This document shows positions 11,177 to 23,915 of a stretch of 35,000 nucleotides of DNA, in pieces (the first letter of the stretch is position 1; every line of letters starts with the position of its first letter). Origin of the DNA: Paratrimastix pyriformis (lineage: Eukaryota; Preaxostyla; Paratrimastigidae); the NCBI GenBank assembly GCA_027972325.1, contig JAPMOS010000036.1, forward strand, positions 40,001 through 75,000, given 5' to 3'. Position numbers and translations under genes: made by a program. Below the pieces are notes generated by a model. The model did not search any database, was not told where the DNA came from, and saw nothing but the letters and a program-made list of their open reading frames with translations.

Positions 11177-11209
11177 TCAGTCAGTCAGTCAGTCAGTCAG
11201 TCAGTCAGT
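11177..11209 (+). repeat. (GTCA)n run left of piggyBac
   Basis: About eight GTCA units end exactly at the C-run of the left inverted repeat. A shorter run of the same unit in the same orientation (about 13412-13426) follows the right inverted repeat. Confidence 0.8.
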
Positions 11210-13413
11210 CCCCCTTAATGTACTTAAGAATTCCGGATTTGGTCAAAAACACTGGGTTTGAGCCGCTATTTTTGTGGGATCCATGAGACAGGAGGGTCCC
11301 GCCACGGCTGCATTAAAACCTCTACCAGGTCTTCTGCCTCCACTAGGCTGGGAAACTTACTGATTTCGGCTTGGTTGGTGGTTTCAGAAGAGGGTAGGCG
11401 CCGGCCTCATCGAGATCGCATTGCCCCACAGCGCCTCGGCAACTTTGCCACGGACGAGCAACTCATCAGGGCCGTTGAGGAAAACGAGCCTGAAATCACC
11501 CAGTTCATGGAGATCATCGGAACCCCCAACTCTGAGGACGAGTCAGTCTCCGAGTCCGAAGAGGTGTCCGAGGCCGAGATCGCCACCCCAGCTTCCCCAC
11601 CGACCCCTGCCTCTCCCCGACCCCCACGTCTCCCCGATCCAGAACGGGTGAGAGAGGACCCTCCGGCTCTCTGCGCCCCACGCAACCCCATCCTCCACGC
11701 GGGCCTCCTTGCTGCCGCAACACCCGCCGCCACCTTCAAGTTCTTTGTCCAGGGGGACCTCGTGAACACCATCGCGGAGGACACGAACCGCTATGCACGG
11801 GAGTCCCGTGGCCCCGACTCCAAATGGAGAAACACCAGCGCTGAGGAGATCTATGCATTTCTGGGGCTGACCATGCTCCTGTGCGCTACAGGGATCCCGA
11901 CTTTGGAGGCCTGGTCGCCATCCTCCCTCCTTCATCAACCGATCTGCACCAACAAGATGGCCCTCCGGAGGTTTCTCGATCTTAATGCGTACCTCCACGT
12001 TGCGCACGAGGAGTCCAACGATCCGATTCGTCAAGTCCGACCCCTGATCCAGGCCCTGGACTACCGATTCACGCTCGGACGGCAGCCAAGTGCTCATATA
12101 TGTATGGACGAGGGCGTAGCTGCCTAGTGCTCATATATGTATGGACGAGGGCGTAGCTGCCTACAAGGGGAGGCACAAGGGCTGGCGACGGCTTGACTGC
12201 AAGCCCGCCCGCCACGGGTTCTTCGTCTATGAGGTTGCGGACTGCTCCGACGGCTACTTGCTGACTTTCGAGATCTCTCTCGGCCCATCCAAAACACCCG
12301 GTGTCAACACGCGCGTCCCCCTGGGTCTCACCAGGCCCTTCCAAGGCCAGTGGAGGACGCTGTACAGCGACCAGCTGTACAGCTCGCCCGAGCTCGCATT
12401 GGCTCTGCTGGACCGGCAAACCCTCTTGGTGGGCAGCTGCCGACCGGACCGACTTGGTGTCCCGACCCCCGAGCTGACTGCAAACCCTTTGCTGCCCAAC
12501 CAGGCCTGCCACTGGAAGCGGGGTACCCTTCACTTCACCAAATGGGCCTCCGACCACCCACTCTTGGTGATATCAACGGGCACCCCCGTGCTTCGAACCG
12601 TCCAGGTGCCTCAAGAACGGCACGAGCGCCCGGTCCCACTCGTCCCCTGCCCTGTGGTGTGTCACCAGTATCATCAGCACTCCCATGCGGTGGATTACTT
12701 CAACCAACTCCGCAGCACGGCCTCGTTGCACAAGAAGTCCAAGCGCTTTTACATGACGTTCTTTTGGTTTGCCCTGGATTGCGCCCGGGTCAACGCCTTT
12801 CTGTCTTTTCGGAGGACGCACCCGACCGACAAGAACGGGAAGGACATCCGCACCTTCACGATCGCCCTCGCCCGCGAGCTGGTTTCGGGTTGGGTGGGCC
12901 GCCAGCGTGGAGGCTACGTGAAACTCTCCCTACCTCACATCCACATGCCAGTGCAGGCCGTCCCAGCGCAACTCTGTGAGCATCAGAGATGCGACACCCG
13001 AACGACTTGGTTCTGCCCCGATTGTCACTTGCACCTGTGCCACAAGCACTACCGCACCTACCACGAGTCCGGGATGCGGGCCCAACTGAACCTGCCCAGG
13101 GTACCCCTTGAGCCTACCCTCCTGAAGCAGCATCGCGCCCCCGGCCCTCGTTGACCTGACGGCTGCATCCCCCCATCCGATGACGGACCTAACCCTTATG
13201 GTCTCCAGACCATAAGACCCCTCGATGGTTCTGTGTGGTGTCACCATCCCCCCGACCCCCCATGGAGGGAACCCAAGATACCTGTGTGTAGCCCCACTCA
13301 GCCTCTTCATACTGCGCAATTCAGGTCGGGCCTCCGGTGGACGGGTGGGAGGTGGTGGAGACCGGAAGGGCGTCAAAAACGGGTTTTCCAAATTCTTAGG
13401 TACATTAAGGGGG
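11210..13413 (+). mobile_element. piggyBac-type DNA transposon
   Basis: A 2.2-kb element bounded by 23-bp inverted repeats, 11210-11232 and 13391-13413, with one mismatch. Each reads, outside to inside, CCCCC, then TTAA, then TGTAC, Y, TAAGAATT. TTAA is the target that piggyBac elements duplicate, so the true ends may be TTAA at 11215-11218 and 13405-13408 with a 14-bp terminal repeat beginning TGTAC. The element carries one transposase frame in two pieces. Direct hairpin-forming repeats containing TGCAGCC and GAGGCTAACT lie outside both ends (11094-11124 and 13435-13469); these may belong to an older element into which this one inserted. Confidence 0.8.
11258..13154 (+). pseudogene. piggyBac transposase, broken by a 37-bp tandem duplication
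   Basis: Cut-and-paste transposase. The first frame (to the stop at 12125-12127) and the second (12141-13154) overlap at a perfect 37-bp tandem duplication, 12089-12125 and 12126-12162, which shifts frame and brings in a stop. Family landmarks: first catalytic Asp in ICMDEGVAAYKGR, present twice because the duplication covers it; second in TLYSDQLYSSPELA; third in AVDYFNQLRS, where the fourth acidic position of the usual DxxD is Asn. C-terminal cysteine-rich finger (residues CEHQRC, WFCPDC, HLCHKHYRTYH). The acidic N-terminal part (IGTPNSEDESVSESEEV) is typical. The N-terminal start is uncertain; conserved sequence begins near 11430. Apart from the duplication the frame looks clean, so the break seems recent. 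Confidence 0.85.
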
Positions 13414-14689
13414 TCAGTCAGTCAGTCTCGTGTTAATGCAGCCTCGTGTGAGGCTAACTAAGGAATCATGAGAAAGAAATTGCCACAAAAGGTTTTATCC
13501 CCCAATTCCCCCGTCACCTCATCACCCGATAGGCTTCAGCTCAAACGGCATCGCATCTCATCACCCCCACCTCCTTCAGCACCAAGCCGGCTGGTGAGCC
13601 TCGGCCTCGTGGTTGCGCTTAGTCAGTATGCCACCATCCTAGGTCGCCCCGAAAGCAAGGCAGGAAGAGAAGGTGGATGGAAAGAGCGAGGACCTAAGAC
13701 TGGTCCCCACTCTCCTCCCCCTCTGGCGGGTCAAGAGGGCCATCCAGCTCGTCTTCGGGGGCCTGCCGGCCCTGCAGGGCACGAAGGCCAAGTGGGGCTG
13801 GGCCCCGCACCGGGGGGGGACCTGCCCGCTCTGCTACCATGGGCCGGAGAACCTCGCTCACCTTCTCAGCGACTGTGCACAGTACCACCGCCCGCCATGA
13901 CCGGCTGGTTCGAAGCCTCCACCGCTTCCTCGGGAAGCAGTCCTGGGCTGCGTGCCACTACGTCGGCACCAACTGCATGCCGGCATTTCCCCCGGGCATC
14001 ATCGTGGCCCTGCCCCCGGGGCTGCGAGACATCCACCCCGACCTCGTCCTAGGGGGCCTGGGCTGGTCGACCTGACCGTGACAAGGCACCGAAAACCACG
14101 CAGAAGCGGCGGCCCGCAAGGCCGCCCACTACGAGCAGCTGGCGGCCGCACTGACCGCCGCCACGGGGCAGCCATGAAAGGTGGTCCCCCTCGTGCTCGG
14201 AGCGCGAGGCACAGTCCCGAGGGCGTCGTGGCAAGCCCTCCTCCGCATCTGCCCGGCCAGACACCAGGCGATCATGCGCCAACTCGCAGGGTTGGCCATG
14301 AAAGACGCCCTAACTCTCATGGACATGCGGTCCAAAACTACCTGGGGGTTACGGAGACCCCCAGCCCGACATCGCATCGTCCACCCCCCAAAACAGGCCC
14401 ACGAGGCCCACGAGGCCCATGAGGCCCTTCGTTGCCCACCATTACCCTGGGTCGTTCGATCCTGGTCAGCGATTACCCGATGCAATGGCCTGGCCGTGTG
14501 ACAATCTCGTTTGCCTGTCTGCGGGGAGAGACAGAATACATCGACTATCTCTCCTCGGTTGCGTATATCGAAGGAGACTATCAGAGTCATCATTGGGCTT
14601 TCGGGCATTGGGGATTGCCGTTGTTTCTTGTGTTTTCATCAAATTAATTTAAATTTGCCACTTAGGTACTTTTACCGTGGGGAATTAAG
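13414..14689. other. Intergenic block dominated by a LINE relic
   Basis: Between the piggyBac right end and the next gene. Besides the LINE relic at 13640-14450 it contains a palindromic segment near 13435-13469. The last 200 bp before 14690 are AT-richer than the surroundings and probably hold the promoter of the downstream gene; I see no definite TATA box. Confidence 0.5.
13640..14450 (+). mobile_element. LINE (non-LTR retrotransposon) 3'-end relic
   Basis: C-terminal end of a LINE reverse-transcriptase polyprotein. One frame (13673-13900) reads LVPTLLPLWRVKRAIQLVFG and then GTCPLCYHGPENLAHLLSDC, a C-x2-C-x8-H-x4-C knuckle typical of LINE C-termini. Another frame (14181-14420) gives VVPLVLGARGTVPRASW and LAGLAMKDALTLMDMRSKTTW, the usual last helix region of such proteins. 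The pieces lie in different frames, and a TGA stands at about 14173 before the last piece, so there are at least two frame breaks and one stop. The 5' part is missing, as expected for 5'-truncated LINE copies. The clade cannot be decided. Confidence 0.75.
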
Positions 14690-16226
14690 ATGGAAACCGC
14701 AGGCGCAAAAACTCCACTGACTCCAGTACTGTCTGTTCCTGTGTGTCGATCATCGAACATTCTTGTAGTGTGTCTTTAGATGGTATGCCCGCGCATCTTC
14801 TCAATCTCGATTTGGGGCAGAATTTCGCCATAATCGAACAGACTATTGCTTCTCATTTCAACGTCGCCGAGATTTCAATCTCATTCTTGGTCACCACGTA
14901 TGGCGAGGAACCGGTGCCTACGAAACTTTACGCCGATACGTTGCCCCTTGCGCGGCTTGAACCTCATTTAGTGTTCAGGGTCGCTTCAAGTCAGTTTTTT
15001 TCATGGAATTTGCGCATATTCTTGAATGTGTTATTGTGGGGCCAGCACCTGCCCCTGCCCCTGTCCCTGCGCCTGCCACTTCTGCCGACCTTTATTCCTT
15101 GGCAAAGTCGGTTTCCGAGATCGCCTTTCGGCGGGCGCTCGAACTGCTACCTCGTCTATCTGCCTCCCCAGTTCATGAAAGTTGCACGAAAAAGACTGCT
15201 TTCATCAGCATCACCCAGCATCATCAACCAGCATCATCAACCATCATCATCATCATCATCATCATCATCCAATCATCATCCAATCATCATCCAATCATCA
15301 TCCAATCATCATCATTCAATCATCATCATTCAATCATCATCATCATCATCTGCTTCTTCTGCTTCTGCTTCTGCTTCTGCTTCTGCTTCTGCTTCTTCTT
15401 TTTCTTCGTCACCCAAAGGACCATCTCAACTCGAAGTCCCTAGACATGCTCCTTGTGCCCAAAAACACAAAACTCCCAAAACTCGTGCCGGTTTTCCTTC
15501 TCCACTTTCTGTTCCTTTTCTGTAACCCTCTTTGCAACTCTGTTTCCCTCCGGCCCTCCGGTTTCCGTTCCTCACATGCTCACATCCATCGTACGTGTTT
15601 TTTTTTTTTGTTTTTTTTTGAAAATGTGGGCTGAGTGTGGCTAGCTTCCGCGCCTGCGCCTGCGCCTGCCACTTCTGTCCAAAGGCACCATCATCGTCTG
15701 TCTGCTGACCCCCATGGGGTGCGTCCAGTGCCCTCGTCTTCCCCCACCCGCCTCTTGTGCCCTGTCTCTGTGGTGCGACACACCTGGGTCTGGGCTGTCT
15801 TTGGTGGGCGACTCTTCCCCCACCACCACCACCACCCACCACCACCACCACCCACCACCCACCATCCACACATCACCAACCGTCTCTTCTACCTCTCTGG
15901 TTTTTGTTTTCCCGTTAATTCTTTCCTTTTACTCGACACACCACCGCACCACCCACCCCCACCCCTCATTTACAGGCCACCCAGGCACTGCCCACAGGCG
16001 CGATCGCTCGCAGGAAGACCTTTCCCCACCGGCCACTCCGACAGTCACGGGATCTCCTCCGGAGGACCCACTGCAGACACCTGCGACCCCGCCGGACGCC
16101 GCGAGGAGTGAAGATGATTCATCTTCCTGCTCGAGCCCCGCGAACCGCCCCCGAGTCGGCCGGAGAATGAGTTTTGTCCTGAACGGTGATGGCGATCTCG
16201 TGGTGCGGGCCTACCACCGTGGTTAG
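14690..16226 (+). CDS. Unrecognised 247-residue protein, 6 exons
   Basis: Exons 14690-14730, 14769-14989, 15046-15153, 15419-15490, 15645-15695 and 15976-16226 join to 744 nt with every phase consistent (donors GTCTGT, GTCAGT, GTCTAT, GTTTTC, GTCTGT). The N-terminal 90 residues (VSLDGMPAHLLNLDLGQNFA, then ISISFLVTTYGEEPVPTKLY and LEPHLVFRV) have the length and strand-helix-strand spacing of a ubiquitin-like fold; that is inference only. Next come a Pro-Ala linker, a helix (DLYSLAKSVSEIAFRRALEL), and a Ser/Pro/Glu-rich disordered region. The C-terminus MSFVLNGDGDLVVRAYHRG looks like a conserved short motif. Intron 3 carries an (ATC)n then (GCTTCT)n microsatellite. No neighbour suggests a function. 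Confidence 0.72.
15232..15405 (+). repeat. (ATC)n and (GCTTCT)n microsatellite in an intron
   Basis: Interrupted CAT repeats (units such as CAATCATCAT) followed by GCTTCT repeats, inside the 265-bp intron 15154-15418. Confidence 0.85.
15823..15875 (+). repeat. (CCA)n microsatellite in the last intron
   Basis: CACCACCACCACCCACC-type repeats inside the intron 15696-15975 of the upstream six-exon gene. Confidence 0.75.
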
Positions 16227-16828
16227 AATCGCATGGAGAATGGCGTCCTTCTCAAGTCGCGCGCTTAGCGTGGTTCGATTCGCGGGTTTTTATCATCCTG
16301 GAATGGCGTCCTTCTGGGGCCTGGCCCAGAGCCCGCTGGGCGCGACTGACAAGCCAGTCGCCAAGCCCTGGATCAACCCCAATTCTCGAGTCACGGACCT
16401 ACGGCCGCTCCTGGTGCCTTTTTTTCGCCCCGTTTGTGTGTCGTCTTGGCTCCCACACACCCCACCCCACCCTCGTCTCTGGTCAATCAATTGTTTCAGC
16501 AAAACCATCTTTCTCGGGGGGGGGGGGGGGGATGGGGGCCATTTGAGGCCTCCTGGCGGCGCGTCCTCAGACCCGCAAGCTCTGCCAAGCTAAGGTCAAC
16601 AGGGCGGCTGCCGACGAGCCGCCGCACCCCTGACACAGGGCACCCCACCCCCCCCCCCCCCTCGCCCCCCTATCACCCCCACCCACTGGGGCTCCGCACG
16701 CCGCGGCTGCCCCGGCCGAGGAGGGCCCAACACGAGGTCATTAGGCCCAATTGTATCAATTGTATCAAGTGTCGGATTAACCGCGCACCTTCCAGGGTGA
16801 TGTTGTTGCATATTGTGCCTTACCCCCG
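16227..16828. other. Intergenic, no gene seen
   Basis: Between two convergent 3' ends. Contains the segment AATGGCGTCCTTCT twice (about 16238 and 16303), a 14-base G run at about 16516-16529 and a C-rich tract at about 16645-16660. Nothing gene-like. Confidence 0.5.
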
Positions 16829-19058
<2,230 letters not shown>

Positions 19059-19196
19059 CCAGGACCGCTGGGGTGGCGTAGCCTGCTGAGACGCGGGTGT
19101 GCCGGCGTTCACTGTCTGCCGGAAGGTCCGAAACCACTCCATGCCCACGGCTTATGACACGGCGATTTCCGTTGACGTTTCGACGAAATAGCAAGA

Positions 19197-21588
19197 ATGG
19201 CAACCGCAAAAGCAATTTCCCCAATCGTCCCGTTGTCCATCATCCCGCTTCCGCTTCGTTTGCCCCCTGATCTGCTGCCGATCCTGGTCGAGGTCTCCGA
19301 CGCGCCGCTCCAGACCTACACCCGTCTTCTGGGCCTGTGCCACGCCACCCGCACAGCCGTCCGGGGCACCCCCCGCGAGCTGGCCTTCTTCTTCAATGAC
19401 GGCCCCGATAATGATGGCGAGGACCCGCTGATCCGCCAGGTGACGACCCCCACGGCCGATGCCCTGGCAGCCCTGGTGGGGCCCTGCAAGGGGCTGGTCA
19501 AGCTGACCCTGGACTTGGAGAGCCTGCCCGGGCACTGGGGGGGTGGTGCCGCCGCCTGGGTGGACGAGGCCTTCGCGGGTCACAGCCGCCTGGCCGTGCT
19601 CGAGATCACCCCGTCGTACACCGCCGCCCTCATGTCGGCTGTGACCCGCATCGTGGGCCACCTCCACGGGCTGGAGGAGGTCAGGGTGAGCCACAACTTC
19701 GGCTTCTGGAACTGGGGTCCCTTTGCCGGGCCCCTTCTGGCCGCCCTGGGCCAGTCCTGCCCGAGGCTGCGGCTGCTACACATGGACCTGCGAGCATACT
19801 GTCCTGGCGCCGCCCTGCAAGGGCTGGCCCCCATCGCGGGCACCCTCGAGGATGTCCAGGTTCCCCTTCAGATTTCGAATGGCGCATGGAACGAGGAAGA
19901 ACGGGAGAACAGTGAGGCTGGTCTGGCCTTCTTGCGGAGCCTGGCCTCGGTGCGGAAGCTCTCGCTTTTCCGGTGCCCTGCCGATATCCTGGGGCCCCTC
20001 GCCCCCCATCTGACCCACCTCGGGCTTTCTTCGTATAGTGACAGGGCGCCCGCCGACGAGGGTCTCTGCCGCCTGGAGCGTTTGGATCTCCCCAGATTGT
20101 GTGTGGACAACGACAAGGACGGGCTGGCCGCCCTTGCCCGGCTGATGGCCGCCAACGCGGCCACCCTCCGCGCCGTCAGCCTCCTGCTTTACTTGTCCGA
20201 GGAAACGGGAGTGAAGCCCCTGCACCAGCTGGCGGGCTGGCTGGGTGGGCTGCCCCATCTGACTGGCCTCACGTTGATCCTGAGGCATGTGCCTTCCCGT
20301 GCCGCCGTCTTTGGGGCCCTGCCGACGGGGCTGCTCGATCGGCTGGAACAGCTCGCCCTCGACCTCGGCTGTCAACCCCTTCGCAGGGAGACCCACGACA
20401 CGATCCGCATCGCCAGCAGGAGCCTCCGGTCATTGTGCTTGGATTTCCGTGTCGAGGGGTGGAGCGACCTCTCAGACGCCCCCATCCTGGAGCTGGCCTG
20501 CCCCCGCCTGGAGGCGCTCACCCTGCCCAAGTCGATCGGCAGCGCCGTCGAGGAGCTGGTCATGGAGTGCCCCATGCTGCGCTCAATCGAGGGGATGCCG
20601 ACTCACTGTCGGAGCCGCTGGACAGCCATGCCCTACCTGGTGCGGGTGCGGGGGCGCTGTCTCCCCCGGGAAGACACCCCGCAGTGGTGCTCGTTGGACG
20701 GGCTGCCCCAGTTGCTGGAGGGGTCGCCCCGCCTGCGCCGGTTGCCCCACCTGCGCCACTTGTCCCGAGATCCCTCGGGCGAGCCTGCCGTCCTCGCCCA
20801 GCTGCTCGAGGTGCGCTCGCTGACCCGGCTGTCGTTCGATGTGCCCCTCAGCGCCCTGCCCAGTCTGCACTACTCGGGGGGTTTGCGCGCCCTGCGGCTG
20901 CCCGCCCAGCTCGAACGCCTCGAGGTGACCTTCGCCTTTGCCCCGAGTGACAGCGACACGTCCCCCGACCTGCTGGTGGAGGCCGCTGGGCTGCGCGCGC
21001 TCACCGTCCGCCTGGAGCTGTCTGACTCCCTTCCGCACCGGCCGGCCCTGAGCATCCGCTGTCCGGCCTTGGTGGCCCTCGACGCTGACCTGTCCCGGCT
21101 GCGCTCGTTCGCCCTGATCGGCCAGCATCCACCGCTGCTCAACCTGGCCGTCAGTGCCACCCCACAGTCGTCGCCATCAGAGGCTGCCATCGCGGGCCTG
21201 TCGGATTGCCTGCTGGCGGCCGCCACCACCCTGCGTCGGGTCTCCCTGCGCGGCCCCGGCTTCTCGAAATGGCCCCGGCTGGCCGCAGCCCTGGGGCGGC
21301 TGCCCCAGCTGTGCTCGACCTGGCTGATCTGAGCGCCGATGGAGAGGTGGCCCTGGCCTGCCGCATCTCAGGCGGCTGCGCCTCGGAGGCACAATGAAGA
21401 TCCGCTCGCTGGTGCTCGACTGCCCGCTGCTGGAGACGCTCATGATGTCGCGGACCGGCTTGGCCGCCGTGGAGCGGTTCGAGCTGGCCGGGCCCGTCCC
21501 GCCCCACCTGCGCCCGCAATGCCCCGCGGGGTGGGAATTCGACGAGCTGGCCAAGCGGTTCCCCTGGCTGCGCCCTCGCACCCCGTAA
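19197..21588 (+). CDS. F-box-like / leucine-rich repeat protein
   Basis: A long frame, 19197-21332, starts MATAKAISPIVPLSI. Residues about 23-65 (LPPDLLPILVEVSDAPLQTY ...) resemble an F-box, and the rest is a run of degenerate leucine-rich repeats (LRLLHMDLRAY, LRSLCLDFRVEGW, LRALRLPAQLERLEV). F-box/LRR proteins usually pick substrates for SCF ubiquitin ligases; that role is inferred. The repeat pattern goes on past the stop in another frame, to 21588 (MKIRSLVLDCPLLETLMMSR ... RPRTP). A 61-bp intron 21311-21371 (GTGCTC to CTCAG) would join the two in phase to 776 residues, but its donor differs from all others here; two frameshifts are the alternative. The near-absence of introns contrasts with every neighbour. 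It sits between two AKR copies, transcribed towards copy 3. Confidence 0.75.
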
Positions 21589-21738
21589 GTTGTTCTCCTC
21601 CTTCTCCTTCCTTCCATCCTCCTCCTCTCCTCCACCAGTCCCCTCCATTGCTCTGTGGTAAATGCCCTGCGCTGCTGGAGAATATGAGCCCGGCTTTCTG
21701 AACCGGAGGGAAGTCGGCACATGATCAATTCCATGCGG

Positions 21739-21739
<1 letters not shown>

Positions 21740-21769
<30 letters not shown>
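21740..21769 (+). repeat. Run of 30 G
   Basis: Uninterrupted G30 between the 3' ends of the LRR gene and AKR copy 3. The exact length is likely to be affected by sequencing error. Confidence 0.9.
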
Positions 21770-21770
<1 letters not shown>

Positions 21771-21821
21771 TGGAACAAGTTTTTGTGTTGTTGTTGTAGA
21801 AAATGTCGTGCCTGACCCCCG

Positions 21822-22025
21822 CTAATGGAACACGGGAATCCCATAGAGCGACTCCGGATTCAAAATCCGGTGGAAGGGACGCGAGCCCAGCTGACAGATA
21901 TCGGACTCGTCCAGGGCCCAGTCACGCATTGCAAGCTGCAGCGAAGAAGGGATAAAAAAAAATGATGAGCAGCAGCGAATAAGGTGGGTGGGTGAGCTTA
22001 TGCGGCTGCAGTGAGCTTCGCACGA

Positions 22026-22059
<34 letters not shown>

Positions 22060-22068
22060 CTGATTGGG

Positions 22069-22160
<92 letters not shown>

Positions 22161-23449
22161 GATGATTGATGATGATGATTGATGATGATGATTTGGATGA
22201 TGATGATGGTGATTTGGATGATGATGATGATGCTGGATGATGCTGGATGATGATGATTGGATAATGTTGCTGACACCACAGACATTCCCCCGGATGTGTT
22301 CGGGCCTGGTGCTCTTGGGGATGACGCAGATCCGACCGCCCTCGCGCTGGTACGCCCAGCGGAGACACACCTGGGCCGGGGTCTGGTGGTGCTTGGCCGC
22401 GATGGCGCGCACGACCGGGTCCTCCAGCAGCACGTTCTGGGTGGCATCGGCGGCTGCGGCCCGGGTGCCGAAACTGCCCAGGGGGCTGAAGGCCGTCACC
22501 TGCGTGGTGGTGGTGGTGGTGGGGGAAGGATGGGTGGGGTAGGCTGGGGGATGGAGACGAACCTGGATGCCTATGCGGAGGCAGTACTGCACCAGCTCCG
22601 TCTGGGGGCAGAACGGGTGCAGTTCAATCTAACGGTCCGGTGATAAAATTTGGGGTTGAACAATGGCGGACCCCACAGACCTGGTTCATGGCCGGGGGGA
22701 TGCGGGCATACGTGAGGATATCCCACAGCATAGTGCCGCCCACATTCGAGACTAAGTGCGATTATTTTGTTTGTTGTTGTTGTTGTTCAAGTGCGTCAAA
22801 AGTGTGTTGAATGGAACAGACCACCAATGGCCTTGGTCAGTCCGCGGTCGACCAGCTCCTCCATGGCGTGCCAGGTCTGCTGGAAAGAGACCGGGTCGTC
22901 ATCGCCGGGGATGCCCTGACTGGGCGGGGGTTGGTACTTCCAGGCGATCGGGCTGTGAACAAGGTAAAGGTCAACATAGGACAACTTGAGTTGGTGCAAG
23001 CTGTACTCGAGGCCTTCCCGAACATGCTCGGGCTGGATGCGCGAGGCGGCATCATGCATGGGGTGAGTGTGCATCGAAGCCGAGAAGTGCACGGACATGA
23101 TGGAAAGTATTCCAAAGTTTGGTGGTAATAAAGAGGTCCTCGCGTCGAATTTTTCCCTCAGCAAAAACCTCCTGTGGGTCGGCAGGAAGGATGATTTGAA
23201 ATGCCGGAACCGCCAGACCTGGAGGGCTTCACCGATAGCAGCCTCGTTATCATACGCATAAGCAGTGTCGATATGCCTAGAAAAACCATGAAACTGCCAA
23301 CAGGGTGGTGGGAGTTTTGCAGACCGATACCCAGCATCAATTGCTGCTTTCACGGCCCTTTTGATATCATTAGGCGGGGATTGCCATGTCCCAAGACCAA
23401 TTCGTGGCATGCGGGCACCTGTATTCAGGGTCACAAACTCGCTCAGCAT
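21822..23449 (-). CDS. Aldo/keto reductase, copy 3 (complete)
   Basis: NAD(P)H-dependent carbonyl reductase of the AKR superfamily. Eight exons: 23449-23325, 23276-23219, 23171-23097, 23032-22822, 22751-22681, 22628-22563, 22499-22284, 21935-21822; 936 nt, 311 residues, the family's usual length. Start MLSEFVTLNTGARMPRIGLG; an upstream in-frame stretch exists, but copy 1 begins at the same point. Tetrad residues: Asp and Tyr in HIDTAYAYDNE, Lys in ITTKLW, His in DLYLVHSP. Later landmarks: IELHPFCPQTELVQYC, VTAFSPLGS, QVCLRWAYQR, the 2'-phosphate-binding IPKSTRP segment and a C-terminus ending YGIPVFH. Donors GTCTGC, GTCTGG, GTCCGT, GTCTGT, GTCTGT, GTTCGT, GTCTGT. The last intron (348 bp) holds a GAT microsatellite. 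Only copy 3 looks intact across its whole length. Confidence 0.92.
22026..22257 (-). repeat. (GAT)n microsatellite in AKR copy 3 intron
   Basis: Same place as the 1.1-kb array of copy 2 but only about 230 bp, mostly pure GAT. Confidence 0.95.
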
Positions 23450-23915
23450 GGATGGATGGGGTAGCGGTCGTTCAACCGGGGAGGATAGCTGTTTACGCCG
23501 GCGCCAGCCCGAAAAACTGTTCTCTGGGCACGGCGCATACTCCACCGAGCCAAATGGGCACGAAAGTCATGACTCCACCAGCAACTCAGACGAGTTCTTT
23601 CCAGATCATTAAATAATAAAGATTGACAGAGGAGATGTGTTGGCACAGCACTGGAATCGTGTGGAAAGGCCACAGGTTGCGCATGGACATCTGCGATCTG
23701 TTCTCACAGATGGTTGTGAGGTGGCGGCTAGGGCCAGGGGATCATCCGCTCCACCCGGTCCACCCTCCGACCAGTCAAGCGAGACCGCCGCCGCTGCCGA
23801 GGTCCACAAGGGCAGAACCACAGTCCACTGACCACGTGGCGTTTCTCTCTGCGTGTGGAAAAAGAGGTGCCCCGAGGCCCGAGGCAGGCCCCCCGGGGGA
23901 TGCGTCTCATTTCTT
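23450..23915. other. Intergenic, no gene seen
   Basis: Between the start of AKR copy 3 and the 3' end of the RING gene, both minus. It should contain the AKR promoter. An AATAAT/AATAAA-like AT-rich patch at 23610-23622 is the only notable local change in composition. Confidence 0.4.

Larger units (their letters stand above)
8713..11209. other. Gene-poor stretch upstream of the Kelch gene
   Basis: About 2.5 kb with no gene I can support. Open frames here (for example 9020-9526 minus, 168 codons) have no recognisable domain and uneven composition. The 5' flank of the Kelch gene should carry its promoter, but no motif stands out. Contained structure: a 24-bp direct repeat (9541 and 9831), an inverted repeat (10017-10832), a C/T-rich tract (about 10930-11090) and a (GTCA)n run next to the piggyBac element. 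Confidence 0.5.

Noticed and set aside
19776-21128. Long frames antisense to the LRR gene
   Set aside because: GC-rich coding DNA gives open frames on the other strand; composition and lack of motifs mark them as shadows.
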